A stretch of 5,705 nucleotides of DNA from JBLMZW01 sp050259035 (GCA_050259035.1 JBLMZW010000183.1:1-5705), one strand, 5' to 3'; shown: positions 1-5,078, numbered from the stretch's first letter. Made by a program: numbers and translations. Notes: generated by a model not told the origin, from the sequence alone.

Positions 1-204
1 ACGCCGGAAATAGTAAAAGAAGTGGAGGCCCTCTCTGAAAATGACACATTTACAGACCGGTTGGTTTCGGCATGGGCATTAAGAAGTTACTATCACAAGG
101 CCGGTATGAACGATAAAGCCGATGAGATGTTGAAGTACATAAAAGAAAACGCCCCTTACTGTGCCCCATTGCAGCGATTGGCGTTATCGTCGCCGGAAGG
201 TTAG
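1..204 (+). CDS. C-terminal end of an unidentified helical (TPR-like?) protein, 5' truncated by the window
   Basis: The reading frame is open from base 1 and ends at TAG 202-204, giving 67 visible residues. A GTG at 22 is available but nothing resembling a ribosome binding site precedes it, so the gene most likely begins outside the window. The residues are charged and helix-forming. Around residues 18-50 there is a pattern (RLVSAWALRSYYHKAGMNDK, then ADEMLKYIKENAP) that resembles a helix-turn-helix pair of a tetratricopeptide-type repeat: a hydrophobic/aromatic first helix, a G-x-x-D/K turn, then an A-x-x-M-L second helix. This is a resemblance only, and no family is recognised. No signal peptide or membrane segment lies in the visible part. 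The next gene starts 97 bp downstream on the same strand after AT-richer DNA with no clear terminator, so co-transcription cannot be excluded. Confidence 0.6.
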   Translation, partial: TPEIVKEVEALSENDTFTDRLVSAWALRSYYHKAGMNDKADEMLKYIKENAPYCAPLQRLALSSPEG

Positions 205-257
205 TGTTTACCCGGATACAATGGCATGGTCAAATGCCTATGGCTAGTACAGAAGAG

Positions 258-281
258 TATAAATTGAGTAATACAATTACT
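258..281 (+). promoter_or_regulatory. Candidate -10 box and small inverted repeat upstream of the exported-protein gene
   Basis: TATAAA at 258-263 resembles a sigma-A -10 hexamer, but no good -35 box lies 16-18 bp upstream. Immediately downstream, AGTAAT (267-272) and ATTACT (276-281) form a perfect 6-bp inverted repeat with an ACA spacer, ending just before the Shine-Dalgarno tract. It could be a small operator or a weak mRNA hairpin, or chance in AT-rich DNA. Confidence 0.25.
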
Positions 282-300
282 GGAGATGGAGGGGAGAAGG

Positions 301-1065
301 ATGAAAAAAGTAATTGCCGGGATAGCGGGGTTATTGTTGTTGTTTCTTTTGTTTTCTGGGGTTAGCTATGCGATTTCTCCAATAGAACAAGCTAGAATTT
401 GTGCAGAGGAAAACTTACCAGAATCGCTAAACATAGTCACCCCAGATTTTAAAGATTACGGCTTTAAGTCTATGGACCTGGCCAAGGGGGCTAAATTGGG
501 CGATCCTCTCGACAATTATGTGATTCCAATTAAAGACTTTGATGGTTCTAGGACTATTGAAGAACAAATGCAGCCGACAGCCTTTTATGCGTTCCCGGTA
601 CAGGATGAAGATAATAACTCGGTATGTGATTTAACAGTTTATTTAAGGAATGGGGAGTGGACCTGGGTAGATGTTGGAGGAAGCTTAAACAGAGATATCG
701 AGGAAGTATCCAAGGATAATGGAATAGAACTAAAGGATAATATCATCTTGAGGTCTAGTGTAGGAACAGTTGTTATCGTTACGAAGGATGATAAAAATTA
801 CTGGTATAGCCCACATTTGAACTACTCAACAGTTGGAGTAAAAGCTCAAGAACTTGTTTCGATGGACTTATTAAGTAAACTTCTTATTGAACGACAAAAA
901 GAATATCAAGAAGCCGTTAAGGATAACGAAGGGTTAAGTCCTTATAGTCCAGCAAAAAAGACTACTGGTGTATTTGGTCCAATGAGCCCCATACCGTTCA
1001 ACCAAAAAGGTGTACTTAGCAGGCTAAATAACTATTTGTCATTTTACATTTTAAATAAAAAGTAA
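301..1065 (+). CDS. Exported hypothetical protein with N-terminal signal peptide
   Basis: A 254-residue protein of no recognised family. The start at 301 is preferred over an in-frame ATG at 286. The purine tract GGAGGGGAG at about 288-296 then serves as a Shine-Dalgarno site, and the protein opens with MKK plus a hydrophobic run, a typical secretion signal. Residues 5-20 form the hydrophobic core, and SYA at 22-24 fits a signal peptidase I site. There is no lipobox and no later membrane segment, so a secreted or wall-space protein is expected. The mature part is acidic and soluble, with a short aromatic region (NGEWTWVDVGG, about 117-127) and a beta-rich middle (RSSVGTVVIVTKDD, about 151-164). 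The C-terminal third is helical and charged, then Pro/Ser-rich (about 212-232). Two cysteines (34 and 109) remain after cleavage. The gene is visibly more AT-rich than the DJ-1/MFS pair and stands alone on its strand between unrelated DNA, so horizontal acquisition is possible. Function is unknown. Confidence 0.8.
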   Translation: MKKVIAGIAGLLLLFLLFSGVSYAISPIEQARICAEENLPESLNIVTPDFKDYGFKSMDLAKGAKLGDPLDNYVIPIKDFDGSRTIEEQMQPTAFYAFPVQDEDNNSVCDLTVYLRNGEWTWVDVGGSLNRDIEEVSKDNGIELKDNIILRSSVGTVVIVTKDDKNYWYSPHLNYSTVGVKAQELVSMDLLSKLLIERQKEYQEAVKDNEGLSPYSPAKKTTGVFGPMSPIPFNQKGVLSRLNNYLSFYILNKK

Positions 1066-1069
1066 ATGG

Positions 1070-1097
1070 TGAAACGTGAAAGGTGAGACGTAAGACA
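1070..1097 (+). repeat. Heptamer tandem repeat, array 1 (four units)
   Basis: Four consecutive 7-bp units can be read: TGAAACG, TGAAAGG, TGAGACG, TAAGACA. The unit matches those at 1539-1587, 1652-1672 and 1735-1758, with consensus T(G/A)A(G/A)A(C/A)G. The array begins 5 bp after the stop of the exported-protein gene. Confidence 0.7.
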
Positions 1098-1149
1098 TTT
1101 AAATTGAAACCTTCGGCCTTCGTTTACTTGTGTTAATAATACTCCATGC

Positions 1150-1166
1150 GCCAGGCTTCGCCTGGC
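1150..1166. repeat. Palindromic element, copy 0 (short form)
   Basis: A perfect 7-bp inverted repeat, GCCAGGC and GCCTGGC, separated by TTC. The arms are the same as in the longer copies, but this copy lacks the TGGA loop and the GAACCCAG tail. Confidence 0.75.
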
Positions 1167-1174
1167 TATTTGCT

Positions 1175-1201
1175 GCCAGGCTGGAGCCTGGCGAACCCAG
1201 T
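1175..1201 (+). repeat. Palindromic element, copy 1
   Basis: GCCAGGC, loop TGGA, GCCTGGC, followed by the asymmetric tail GAACCCAGT. The stem is a perfect 7 bp. It begins 8 bp after copy 0, so the two can also pair with each other. Confidence 0.8.
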
Positions 1202-1222
1202 GAAGTTCCGAACTGTATTCCT

Positions 1223-1248
1223 GCCGGGCTGGAGCCCGGCGATCCCAG
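1223..1248 (+). repeat. Palindromic element, copy 2 (compensated stem)
   Basis: GCCGGGC, loop TGGA, GCCCGGC, tail GATCCCAG. Relative to copies 1, 3 and 4 the fourth base of the left arm is G instead of A, and its partner in the right arm is C instead of T. The 7-bp stem is therefore kept by a paired change. It starts exactly 48 bp after copy 1. Confidence 0.8.
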
Positions 1249-1306
1249 CGGGTGTCCCCAGTATTCATAGGCGGGGGCCAAGCAGCTGACGAAGCGACAT
1301 TCGACG

Positions 1307-1474
1307 AGCCACTACAACACCCGGCACAGCTGAGACCAATTTCCAGCGGCGGGTTAGGGCAACTGGATGTTGGCCTACCTGCCATTACTACACGGATGTA
1401 GTGTTGGCAGGTCGCCCGCCGCCGGCGAAGCAAACCGCTGGTGTTGTAGGTGAGGAGACCAGGAGAGAGTGGCT
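1307..1474. other. Nested inverted repeats; candidate structured RNA or mobile-element relic
   Basis: Four sets of complementary arms nest inside one another. (a) AGCCA 1307-1311 with TGGCT 1470-1474. (b) CTACAACACC 1312-1321 with GGTGTTGTAG 1440-1449, a perfect 10 bp. (c) CCAGCGGCGGG 1343-1353 with CCCGCCGCCGG 1415-1425, 10 of 11 pairs. (d) A hairpin of 1377-1392 with 1397-1412: ACCTGCCA/TGGCAGGT pairs perfectly, then one mismatch, then seven more pairs including one G-T, leaving only four bases unpaired at the tip. Arms (a) and (b) are contiguous on the 5' side; the 3' side has a 20-base purine-rich insert (1450-1469). This architecture suits a branched non-coding RNA or DNA secondary structure, but no known RNA family is recognised and no promoter or terminator is clear. 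The strand of any transcript is not determined. Confidence 0.4.
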
Positions 1475-1481
1475 GTTTTGA

Positions 1482-1508
1482 CCTGGCCGGGACGAGACCG
1501 GGGCCAGG
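1482..1508. repeat. GC-rich inverted repeat overlapping palindrome copy 3
   Basis: CCTGGCC (1482-1488) and GGCCAGG (1502-1508) are perfectly complementary, with GG/CC pairing further in. The right arm is also the left arm of palindrome copy 3, so the two hairpins are mutually exclusive. Confidence 0.5.
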
Positions 1509-1548
1509 CTGGAGCCTGGCGAACCCAGTTAAGGGCTGTGAGACGTGA
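1502..1548 (+). repeat. Palindromic element copy 3, first member of a 47-bp perfect direct repeat
   Basis: The unit contains the GCCAGGC/TGGA/GCCTGGC hairpin (1503-1520), the GAACCCAG tail, then TTAAGGGCTG and the start of a heptamer array. It is identical over 47 bp to 1615-1661, an offset of 113 bp. Confidence 0.85.
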
Positions 1549-1587
1549 AGCGTAAGACGTAAGAAGTAAGAAGTAAAAAGTGAGACG
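1539..1587 (+). repeat. Heptamer tandem repeat, array 2 (seven units)
   Basis: Seven uninterrupted 7-bp units: TGAGACG, TGAAGCG, TAAGACG, TAAGAAG, TAAGAAG, TAAAAAG, TGAGACG. The 7-bp phase holds across all 49 bp while individual positions drift between A and G or C and A. Confidence 0.8.
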
Positions 1588-1614
1588 CCTTTATATTTAA
1601 CCTATAACTTCCTT

Positions 1615-1661
1615 GGCCAGGCTGGAGCCTGGCGAACCCAGTTAAGGGCTGTGAGACGTGA
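1615..1661 (+). repeat. Palindromic element copy 4, second member of the 47-bp direct repeat
   Basis: Identical to 1502-1548 through the hairpin, tail and first heptamer bases. The hairpin is at 1616-1633. It runs straight into heptamer array 3. Confidence 0.85.
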
Positions 1662-1672
1662 GACGTCAGAAG
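1652..1672 (+). repeat. Heptamer tandem repeat, array 3 (three units)
   Basis: Units TGAGACG, TGAGACG, TCAGAAG directly follow the tail of palindrome copy 4, just as array 2 follows copy 3. Confidence 0.65.
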
Positions 1673-1678
1673 CCGCCA

Positions 1679-1706
1679 CGTTTAACGTTTCACTTTTAAC
1701 CTTTAA
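1679..1706 (-). repeat. Heptamer repeat, array 4, in inverted orientation
   Basis: On the + strand the units are CGTTTAA, CGTTTCA, CTTTTAA, CCTTTAA. Their reverse complements (TTAAAGG, TTAAAAG, TGAAACG, TTAAACG) match the forward units. The array therefore faces array 3 with 6 bp between them, and part of it can pair with array 3 using G-T pairs. Confidence 0.6.
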
Positions 1707-1734
1707 CTAATAAAACATGTATCATTAATAGTAG

Positions 1735-1758
1735 TGAAACAGTGAAGCAAGTGAGGCG
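1735..1758 (+). repeat. Spaced heptamer-like units carrying the ribosome binding site of the DJ-1 gene
   Basis: TGAAACA (1735), TGAAGCA (1743) and TGAGGCG (1752) are heptamer-like units separated by 1 and 2 bp. GAGG inside the last one (1753-1756) is the only Shine-Dalgarno candidate for the ATG at 1767, with a 10-bp spacer. Confidence 0.5.
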
Positions 1759-1766
1759 TATGTGTA

Positions 1767-2366
1767 ATGGAATCCAGGATGGTCGGTATTATGCTCTATA
1801 ATGATGTTGAAGTATTGGATTTTGCAGGGCCTTTCGAGGTTTTTTCCATTGCCGAGCCTCAGGGGGGTGAAGCCCCTCCGTTCAAGGTGGTGACCATTTC
1901 AGAAACCGGCAGTCTGGTTTCAGCCCGCAACGGGCTTAAGATCCAGCCGGACTATGGAATTGCGGATGCACCGGGCCTGGACATCCTGATTATTCCTGGC
2001 GGGCCCGGGTTCTATGAAATCGAAACCCGCAACCAAAGGGTGATTGATTGGATTGCTGATCAGGCTGGCAAGTTAGACATGGTAGCATCCGTTTGCACGG
2101 GGGCGTTTTTGCTGGCCAAGGCCGGGCTTCTTAAGGGGAGGAAGGCTACCACTCACTGGGCGCATCTCGAACGGTTGGCGAGTCAATATCCCGACATTAC
2201 AGTCCTGCGAGATATCAAATTTGTTGATGAAGGTTCGATCATAACCTCAGCCGGGGTCTCTGCCGGCATAGACATGTCGCTTTACCTGGTCAGTAAACTA
2301 GTAGGAGAACAGGCCGCTATTAACACCGCCCGGCGTATGGAGTACACTCCGTCTGGTAAACCCTAA
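1767..2366 (+). CDS. DJ-1/PfpI family protein, isonitrile hydratase-like
   Basis: A 199-residue cytoplasmic protein with the class I glutamine-amidotransferase-like fold of the DJ-1/PfpI superfamily. The subgroup includes isonitrile hydratase (InhA; isonitrile to N-formamide) and the sensor half of some AraC-type regulators. Visible marks: EVLDFAGPFEVF (15-26), with Asp18 and Glu24 in the usual active-site positions; IIPGGPGF (75-82) forming the oxyanion-side loop; the nucleophile elbow SVCTGAFLLAKAGLL (108-122), with Cys110 and the following Thr111 typical of the InhA-like group; THWAH (129-133); and SAGVSAGIDMSLYLV (161-175). It ends at the conserved ARRMEYTP with no AraC helix-turn-helix, so it is a stand-alone domain of near-usual length. 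The ATG at 1767 is chosen because GAGG lies 10 bp upstream; an ATG at 1779 is possible. The MFS gene follows after 39 bp on the same strand, suggesting an operon. The family call is secure. Isonitrile hydratase activity is only one option; other amidase, glyoxalase or chaperone-like roles occur. Confidence 0.88.
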   Translation: MESRMVGIMLYNDVEVLDFAGPFEVFSIAEPQGGEAPPFKVVTISETGSLVSARNGLKIQPDYGIADAPGLDILIIPGGPGFYEIETRNQRVIDWIADQAGKLDMVASVCTGAFLLAKAGLLKGRKATTHWAHLERLASQYPDITVLRDIKFVDEGSIITSAGVSAGIDMSLYLVSKLVGEQAAINTARRMEYTPSGKP

Positions 2367-2405
2367 AAGAAGAAGGCGGAAGAATCCCAGAGAGAAGAGA
2401 GAACT

Positions 2406-3623
2406 ATGGATACGCGGGTCATTTTCCGATCCCTGGATCATAAAAATTACCGGTTGTTTTTTAGCGGCCAGGCGGTTTCACTGATCGGTACCTGGATGCA
2501 GATGGTGGCCATGAGCTGGCTGGTATATAGATTGACCAACTCGGCGTTTCTATTGGGTTTGGTGGGTTTCGCCAACCAGATTCCGTCACTGCTTTTGACC
2601 CCATTTACCGGGGTGGTAGCCGACCGATTCAACCGGCATAAAATCCTCATCGTTACCCAGACCTGCGCTATGGTCCAGGCCTTAACTCTGGCCCTGCTTA
2701 CCCTGACCAATACTGCCCGTATTGAGATAGTTATTTTATTAGGTTTCATCCTGGGAGTAATAAACGCCTTTGACGGCCCGGCCCGGCAATCCTTTGTAGT
2801 GGAAATGGTTGAACGGCGGGAAGACCTGCCAAATGCCATCGCACTGAACTCATTCCTTTTTAACGGGGCCCGGCTGGTGGGGCCGTCGATAGCCGGGGTT
2901 TTAATTGCATCTATTGGGGAAGGTGGCTGCTTCCTGGTCAATGGGTTGAGCTTTATTGCGGTGATTGCCGCATTACTGGCCATGACAACCACCTATAGCC
3001 TTAACAAAATCGAACACCCGCCCTTCTGGTACCATTTCAAAGAGGGATTGCACTATGCTTATTCTGATCGTAGGATTCGCAACATCCTGCTTCAAATCGC
3101 TATTGTCAGTATTGCGGGTTATTCTTACTCAACGTTAATGCCAATCGTAGCCAAGCAGGTTCTGCACGGGGGTGCCCATACCCTGGGCTACCTTCTGGGC
3201 GCGGCCGGATTCGGTGCAGTTTCAGGCGCGATCTATATGGCTAGCCGGACCAGCCCGAAAGGGGTCGAAAAAATCATACCGTTTGCTCCGGGCCTCTTAG
3301 GCCTCAGCCTGATCGCCCTGTCTTTCTCCCATCTGTTCCCGGTTTCTCTGGTCATTATGGCGGGGGTTGGTTTCAGCATGATGCTGCAAATGTCGTCCAG
3401 CAATACATATCTTCAGACCACGGTGGAGGACGAAAAACGCGGCCGGGTCATGAGCCTTTATACCTTGTCTTTTATGGGTATGGCTCCCTTCGGCAGCCTG
3501 GCCTCCGGTACCATGGCACACCATATCGGAGTACTGAATACTCTAATGATCGGGGGAGTGGTTTGCCTCTTGAGTTCCTTTATTGCATTCAACCTGAGCA
3601 GGGGAGTAGCCTCCAAGGCTTAA
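2406..3623 (+). CDS. MFS exporter, EntS-like (MFS_3 family)
   Basis: A 405-residue integral membrane protein of the major facilitator superfamily; proton-driven efflux of a small molecule is expected. Family marks: an N-terminus that leads into helix 1 (SLDHKNYRLFFSGQAVSLIG, 9-28) and GTWMQMVAMSWLVYRLT (28-44); the motif A loop GVVADRFNRHK (69-79) between helices 2 and 3; DGPARQSFVVEMV (123-135); and NAIALNSFLFNGARLVGPS (143-161), highly characteristic of the EntS/DUF894-type group. The central cytoplasmic loop lies around residues 195-225. A second signature, TYLQTTVEDEKRGRVMSLY (334-352), lies between the later helices. The length and twelve hydrophobic stretches fit a complete protein. The start is the first ATG after the purine-rich leader AGAGAGAAGAGAG, a weak ribosome binding site; translation may be helped by the DJ-1 gene 39 bp upstream. 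The substrate cannot be inferred: EntS itself exports enterobactin, but most relatives are uncharacterised drug or metabolite exporters. The last 215 bp have a decayed paralogous counterpart at 5093-5277. Confidence 0.92.
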   Translation: MDTRVIFRSLDHKNYRLFFSGQAVSLIGTWMQMVAMSWLVYRLTNSAFLLGLVGFANQIPSLLLTPFTGVVADRFNRHKILIVTQTCAMVQALTLALLTLTNTARIEIVILLGFILGVINAFDGPARQSFVVEMVERREDLPNAIALNSFLFNGARLVGPSIAGVLIASIGEGGCFLVNGLSFIAVIAALLAMTTTYSLNKIEHPPFWYHFKEGLHYAYSDRRIRNILLQIAIVSIAGYSYSTLMPIVAKQVLHGGAHTLGYLLGAAGFGAVSGAIYMASRTSPKGVEKIIPFAPGLLGLSLIALSFSHLFPVSLVIMAGVGFSMMLQMSSSNTYLQTTVEDEKRGRVMSLYTLSFMGMAPFGSLASGTMAHHIGVLNTLMIGGVVCLLSSFIAFNLSRGVASKA

Positions 3624-3626
3624 AAA

Positions 3627-3655
3627 GGGAGTGGTAACACTACCTCAACTCTTTT
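3627..3655 (+). terminator. Weak candidate terminator after the MFS gene
   Basis: AGTG (3630-3633) and CACT (3638-3641) form a short stem around GTAA, extended past one mismatch by GG (3627-3628) with CC (3643-3644). A short CTTTT follows at 3651-3655, rather far from the stem. It would be a poor terminator, so read-through toward the next gene is possible. Confidence 0.2.
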
Positions 3656-3670
3656 CGTCTGAATCAGGAT

Positions 3671-3807
3671 ATGAAGTTTAATTTGGGCGAAATATTAAAA
3701 GAGAATATTTGCAAACGTTAGTATACAATGGAATTAAATATGATATGAAAAATAGAATAATTTCAAGTGGAAATTTGCCACATCAAAAACTTGGTGAGGT
3801 AGACTAA
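3671..3807 (+). pseudogene. Frameshifted small ORF overlapping the HD-GYP start
   Basis: One frame encodes MKFNLGEILK from ATG 3671 and soon stops (TAG 3719-3721). The -1 frame is open from 3682 and continues as REYLQTLVYNG...YDMKNRIISSGN...HQKLGEVD to TAA 3805-3807. Joining them at the AAAA run (3697-3700) gives a coherent 45-residue product, suggesting a one-base change in a formerly intact small gene or gene tail; a slip at the A run is a less likely alternative. The TAA shares its last A with the HD-GYP ATG (TAATG), the arrangement seen in translationally coupled genes. No family is recognised and the ATG lacks a well-spaced ribosome binding site, so a chance open frame in AT-rich DNA remains possible. 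Confidence 0.3.
3690..3710. promoter_or_regulatory. AT-rich inverted repeat upstream of the HD-GYP gene
   Basis: AAATATT (3690-3696) and AATATTT (3704-3710) are perfect 7-bp inverted arms around a 7-bp spacer, giving a 14-bp centre-to-centre distance. This would suit a dimeric repressor or activator. TATGAT at 3739-3744 is a possible -10 box downstream, but its -35 region is not convincing. Confidence 0.25.
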
Positions 3808-5078
3808 TGGATTTACCGTTAGGAAAAAGTTTTCACCCCCAAAATGCCAATCCGCAATGGCTCGTTCGGATTTGTGGGCAGCCCGGTGAATTTGAGATAG
3901 AATTTCAAGTTCTGAACTGGGTTCTTATTATGAATGCCCTTGTAGGTGTCTTGCTGACTATAGAGAATCTCCTTCTTCAGATTCCAGCACCGGCCGCCGA
4001 AGGCACCCTCGGGATAACCGCTATTTGTCTGGTCGGCTACTATCTGGTCCGCATCAAGAAAATATTCTCGCAAGCAATAGCGCCTCTCATATATATATTC
4101 TTTCTTCTTCCGGTAACCTTTATCTGGTTCTCCAGTGACGGACTGGAGGGAGCAATGCCTTACTTCTACATTCTGCCTATATTGGCTGGCGTATCAATCA
4201 TGCATGGCTGGACCCGACGGATTGTTTTGTCAGCCACCATTATTCATTTGTTCGCACTCATTGTCATAGAAAAATTAATTCCCCAAATGGTTTCCCCTTA
4301 CCCATCCGATTTTGCGCGGTGGGTTGATACTCTGGTTGGCGTCGTATATGCAGTATGTTATGGGTTGGGATATATTAAAATCCTGGTGTATAACCTGGAC
4401 CAAAGGCGTGAGTCGATAGAACAATTGATAAACAACATTCTTCCCAAGTCAATTGTGGAACGCCTCAAGAATGCGCCGGGTGATCCAGCCAACAAACTGC
4501 TGACAAAACAGATAATGGATGCTTTTGCCAAGACAATTGACTATAAGGATAACTATACTAAGGGACATTCCTCTAGAGTCGCAGAATACACTTGTTTAAT
4601 AGCGGATAAAATGGGATGTTCCGAAGAACAGCTGGATGAATTCCACGACATCGCACTTCTCCACGATATCGGGAAAATTTCAATTCCTGACGCAGTATTG
4701 AATAAGACCGAAGTACTTTCGGATGAAGAATGTTTATACATAAAACAGCACGCCATTACTGGATACGATATATTATCGAAAATAAGCCTTTTCCCAGATC
4801 TAGCATTAGGTGCGAGATACCATCACGAACGGGTGGATGGTACAGGATATCCCTCTGGGCTGACGAAAGACGAAATACCGATGGTTGCCAGAATCATCGC
4901 TGTAGCTGACACATTCGATGCCATGTCTTCCACCAGGCCTTATCGGAAACAGCTTCCTATTGATGCCGTTATTGAAGAATTGAAACGGGTAGCAGGATTT
5001 CAATTAGATGCGGAAATGGTTGAAATCATGATTTCACTGGTTAACGAAGGCAAAGTTCAATATGACTTGCTAAATTAA
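3807..5078 (+). CDS. Membrane-bound HD-GYP domain protein, probable c-di-GMP phosphodiesterase
   Basis: A 423-residue protein predicted to hydrolyse the second messenger c-di-GMP (to pGpG/GMP) in response to a membrane-sensed cue. About six hydrophobic segments lie at 37-57, 67-84, 89-109, 118-134, 138-156 and 174-195, with little extracellular sequence, so the sensor is the membrane bundle itself. Residues 203-221 (IEQLINNILPKSIVERLKN) form a linker helix like that preceding class III nucleotide cyclase domains. The HD-GYP domain spans about 230-420 with every expected residue: H254-x-x-R257, LLHDIGK (284-290, HD at 286-287), H315, HHERVDGTGYP (339-349) and ADTFDAM (367-373, D368). It is therefore likely active. 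The start is supported by GGTGAGG at 3793-3799, 7 bp before the ATG. The ATG overlaps the stop of a small broken ORF, and the gene is followed after 14 bp by an MFS gene remnant. Base composition is more AT-rich than the MFS gene. No c-di-GMP riboswitch was seen upstream. Related HD-domain hydrolases of other nucleotides are the main alternative. Confidence 0.9.
   Translation: MDLPLGKSFHPQNANPQWLVRICGQPGEFEIEFQVLNWVLIMNALVGVLLTIENLLLQIPAPAAEGTLGITAICLVGYYLVRIKKIFSQAIAPLIYIFFLLPVTFIWFSSDGLEGAMPYFYILPILAGVSIMHGWTRRIVLSATIIHLFALIVIEKLIPQMVSPYPSDFARWVDTLVGVVYAVCYGLGYIKILVYNLDQRRESIEQLINNILPKSIVERLKNAPGDPANKLLTKQIMDAFAKTIDYKDNYTKGHSSRVAEYTCLIADKMGCSEEQLDEFHDIALLHDIGKISIPDAVLNKTEVLSDEECLYIKQHAITGYDILSKISLFPDLALGARYHHERVDGTGYPSGLTKDEIPMVARIIAVADTFDAMSSTRPYRKQLPIDAVIEELKRVAGFQLDAEMVEIMISLVNEGKVQYDLLN

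Larger units (their letters stand above)
1066..1766. other. Repeat-rich, gene-free 701-bp spacer
   Basis: No credible gene is seen on either strand. Open frames exist, but their products are Pro/Ser/Gly/Arg-rich translations of the palindromes, with no ribosome binding site or family resemblance. The block is a mosaic of AT-rich 7-bp repeats at both edges and GC-rich palindromes inside, with a nested inverted-repeat region at 1307-1474. Components are listed separately. The stretch 1249-1306, between the third palindrome copy and the nested structure, holds nothing recognised apart from a CAGCTG that recurs at 1327-1332. Confidence 0.75.

Noticed and set aside
286..300. Earlier in-frame ATG for the exported protein
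   Set aside because: Using it would consume the Shine-Dalgarno tract as coding sequence and put MEGRR in front of an otherwise standard MKK signal peptide.
1393..1411. GGATGTAG...TGGCAGG resembles part of bacterial signal recognition particle RNA
   Set aside because: The conserved SRP loop sequences are absent and the arms here pair differently, so the similarity is a short coincidence.
1044..1433. Open frame on the minus strand across the spacer (129 codons), plus another at 1099-1281
   Set aside because: They translate the palindromes into Pro/Ser/Arg/Gly-rich text, have no ribosome binding site, overlap a real gene's end, and resemble no family.
1150..1661. Possible CRISPR array, given repeated palindromes
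   Set aside because: Spacing is irregular (about 25, 48, 279 and 113 bp), the DNA between copies is not uniform spacer-sized, and there are no cas genes.
2447..2992. Long minus-strand open frame inside the MFS gene
   Set aside because: It is the reverse-strand shadow of a strongly supported transporter gene, with no ribosome binding site or family marks; the same holds for minus-strand frames at 3297-3524, 3819-4073, 4553-4756 and 4806-5003.
3709..3744. TTGCAA and TATGAT as a -35/-10 pair
   Set aside because: They are 24 bp apart, too far for a sigma-A promoter.
3624..3806. c-di-GMP riboswitch upstream of the HD-GYP gene
   Set aside because: I looked for the conserved class I core elements (CACGCA, GGCAAACC and the tetraloop region) and found none.
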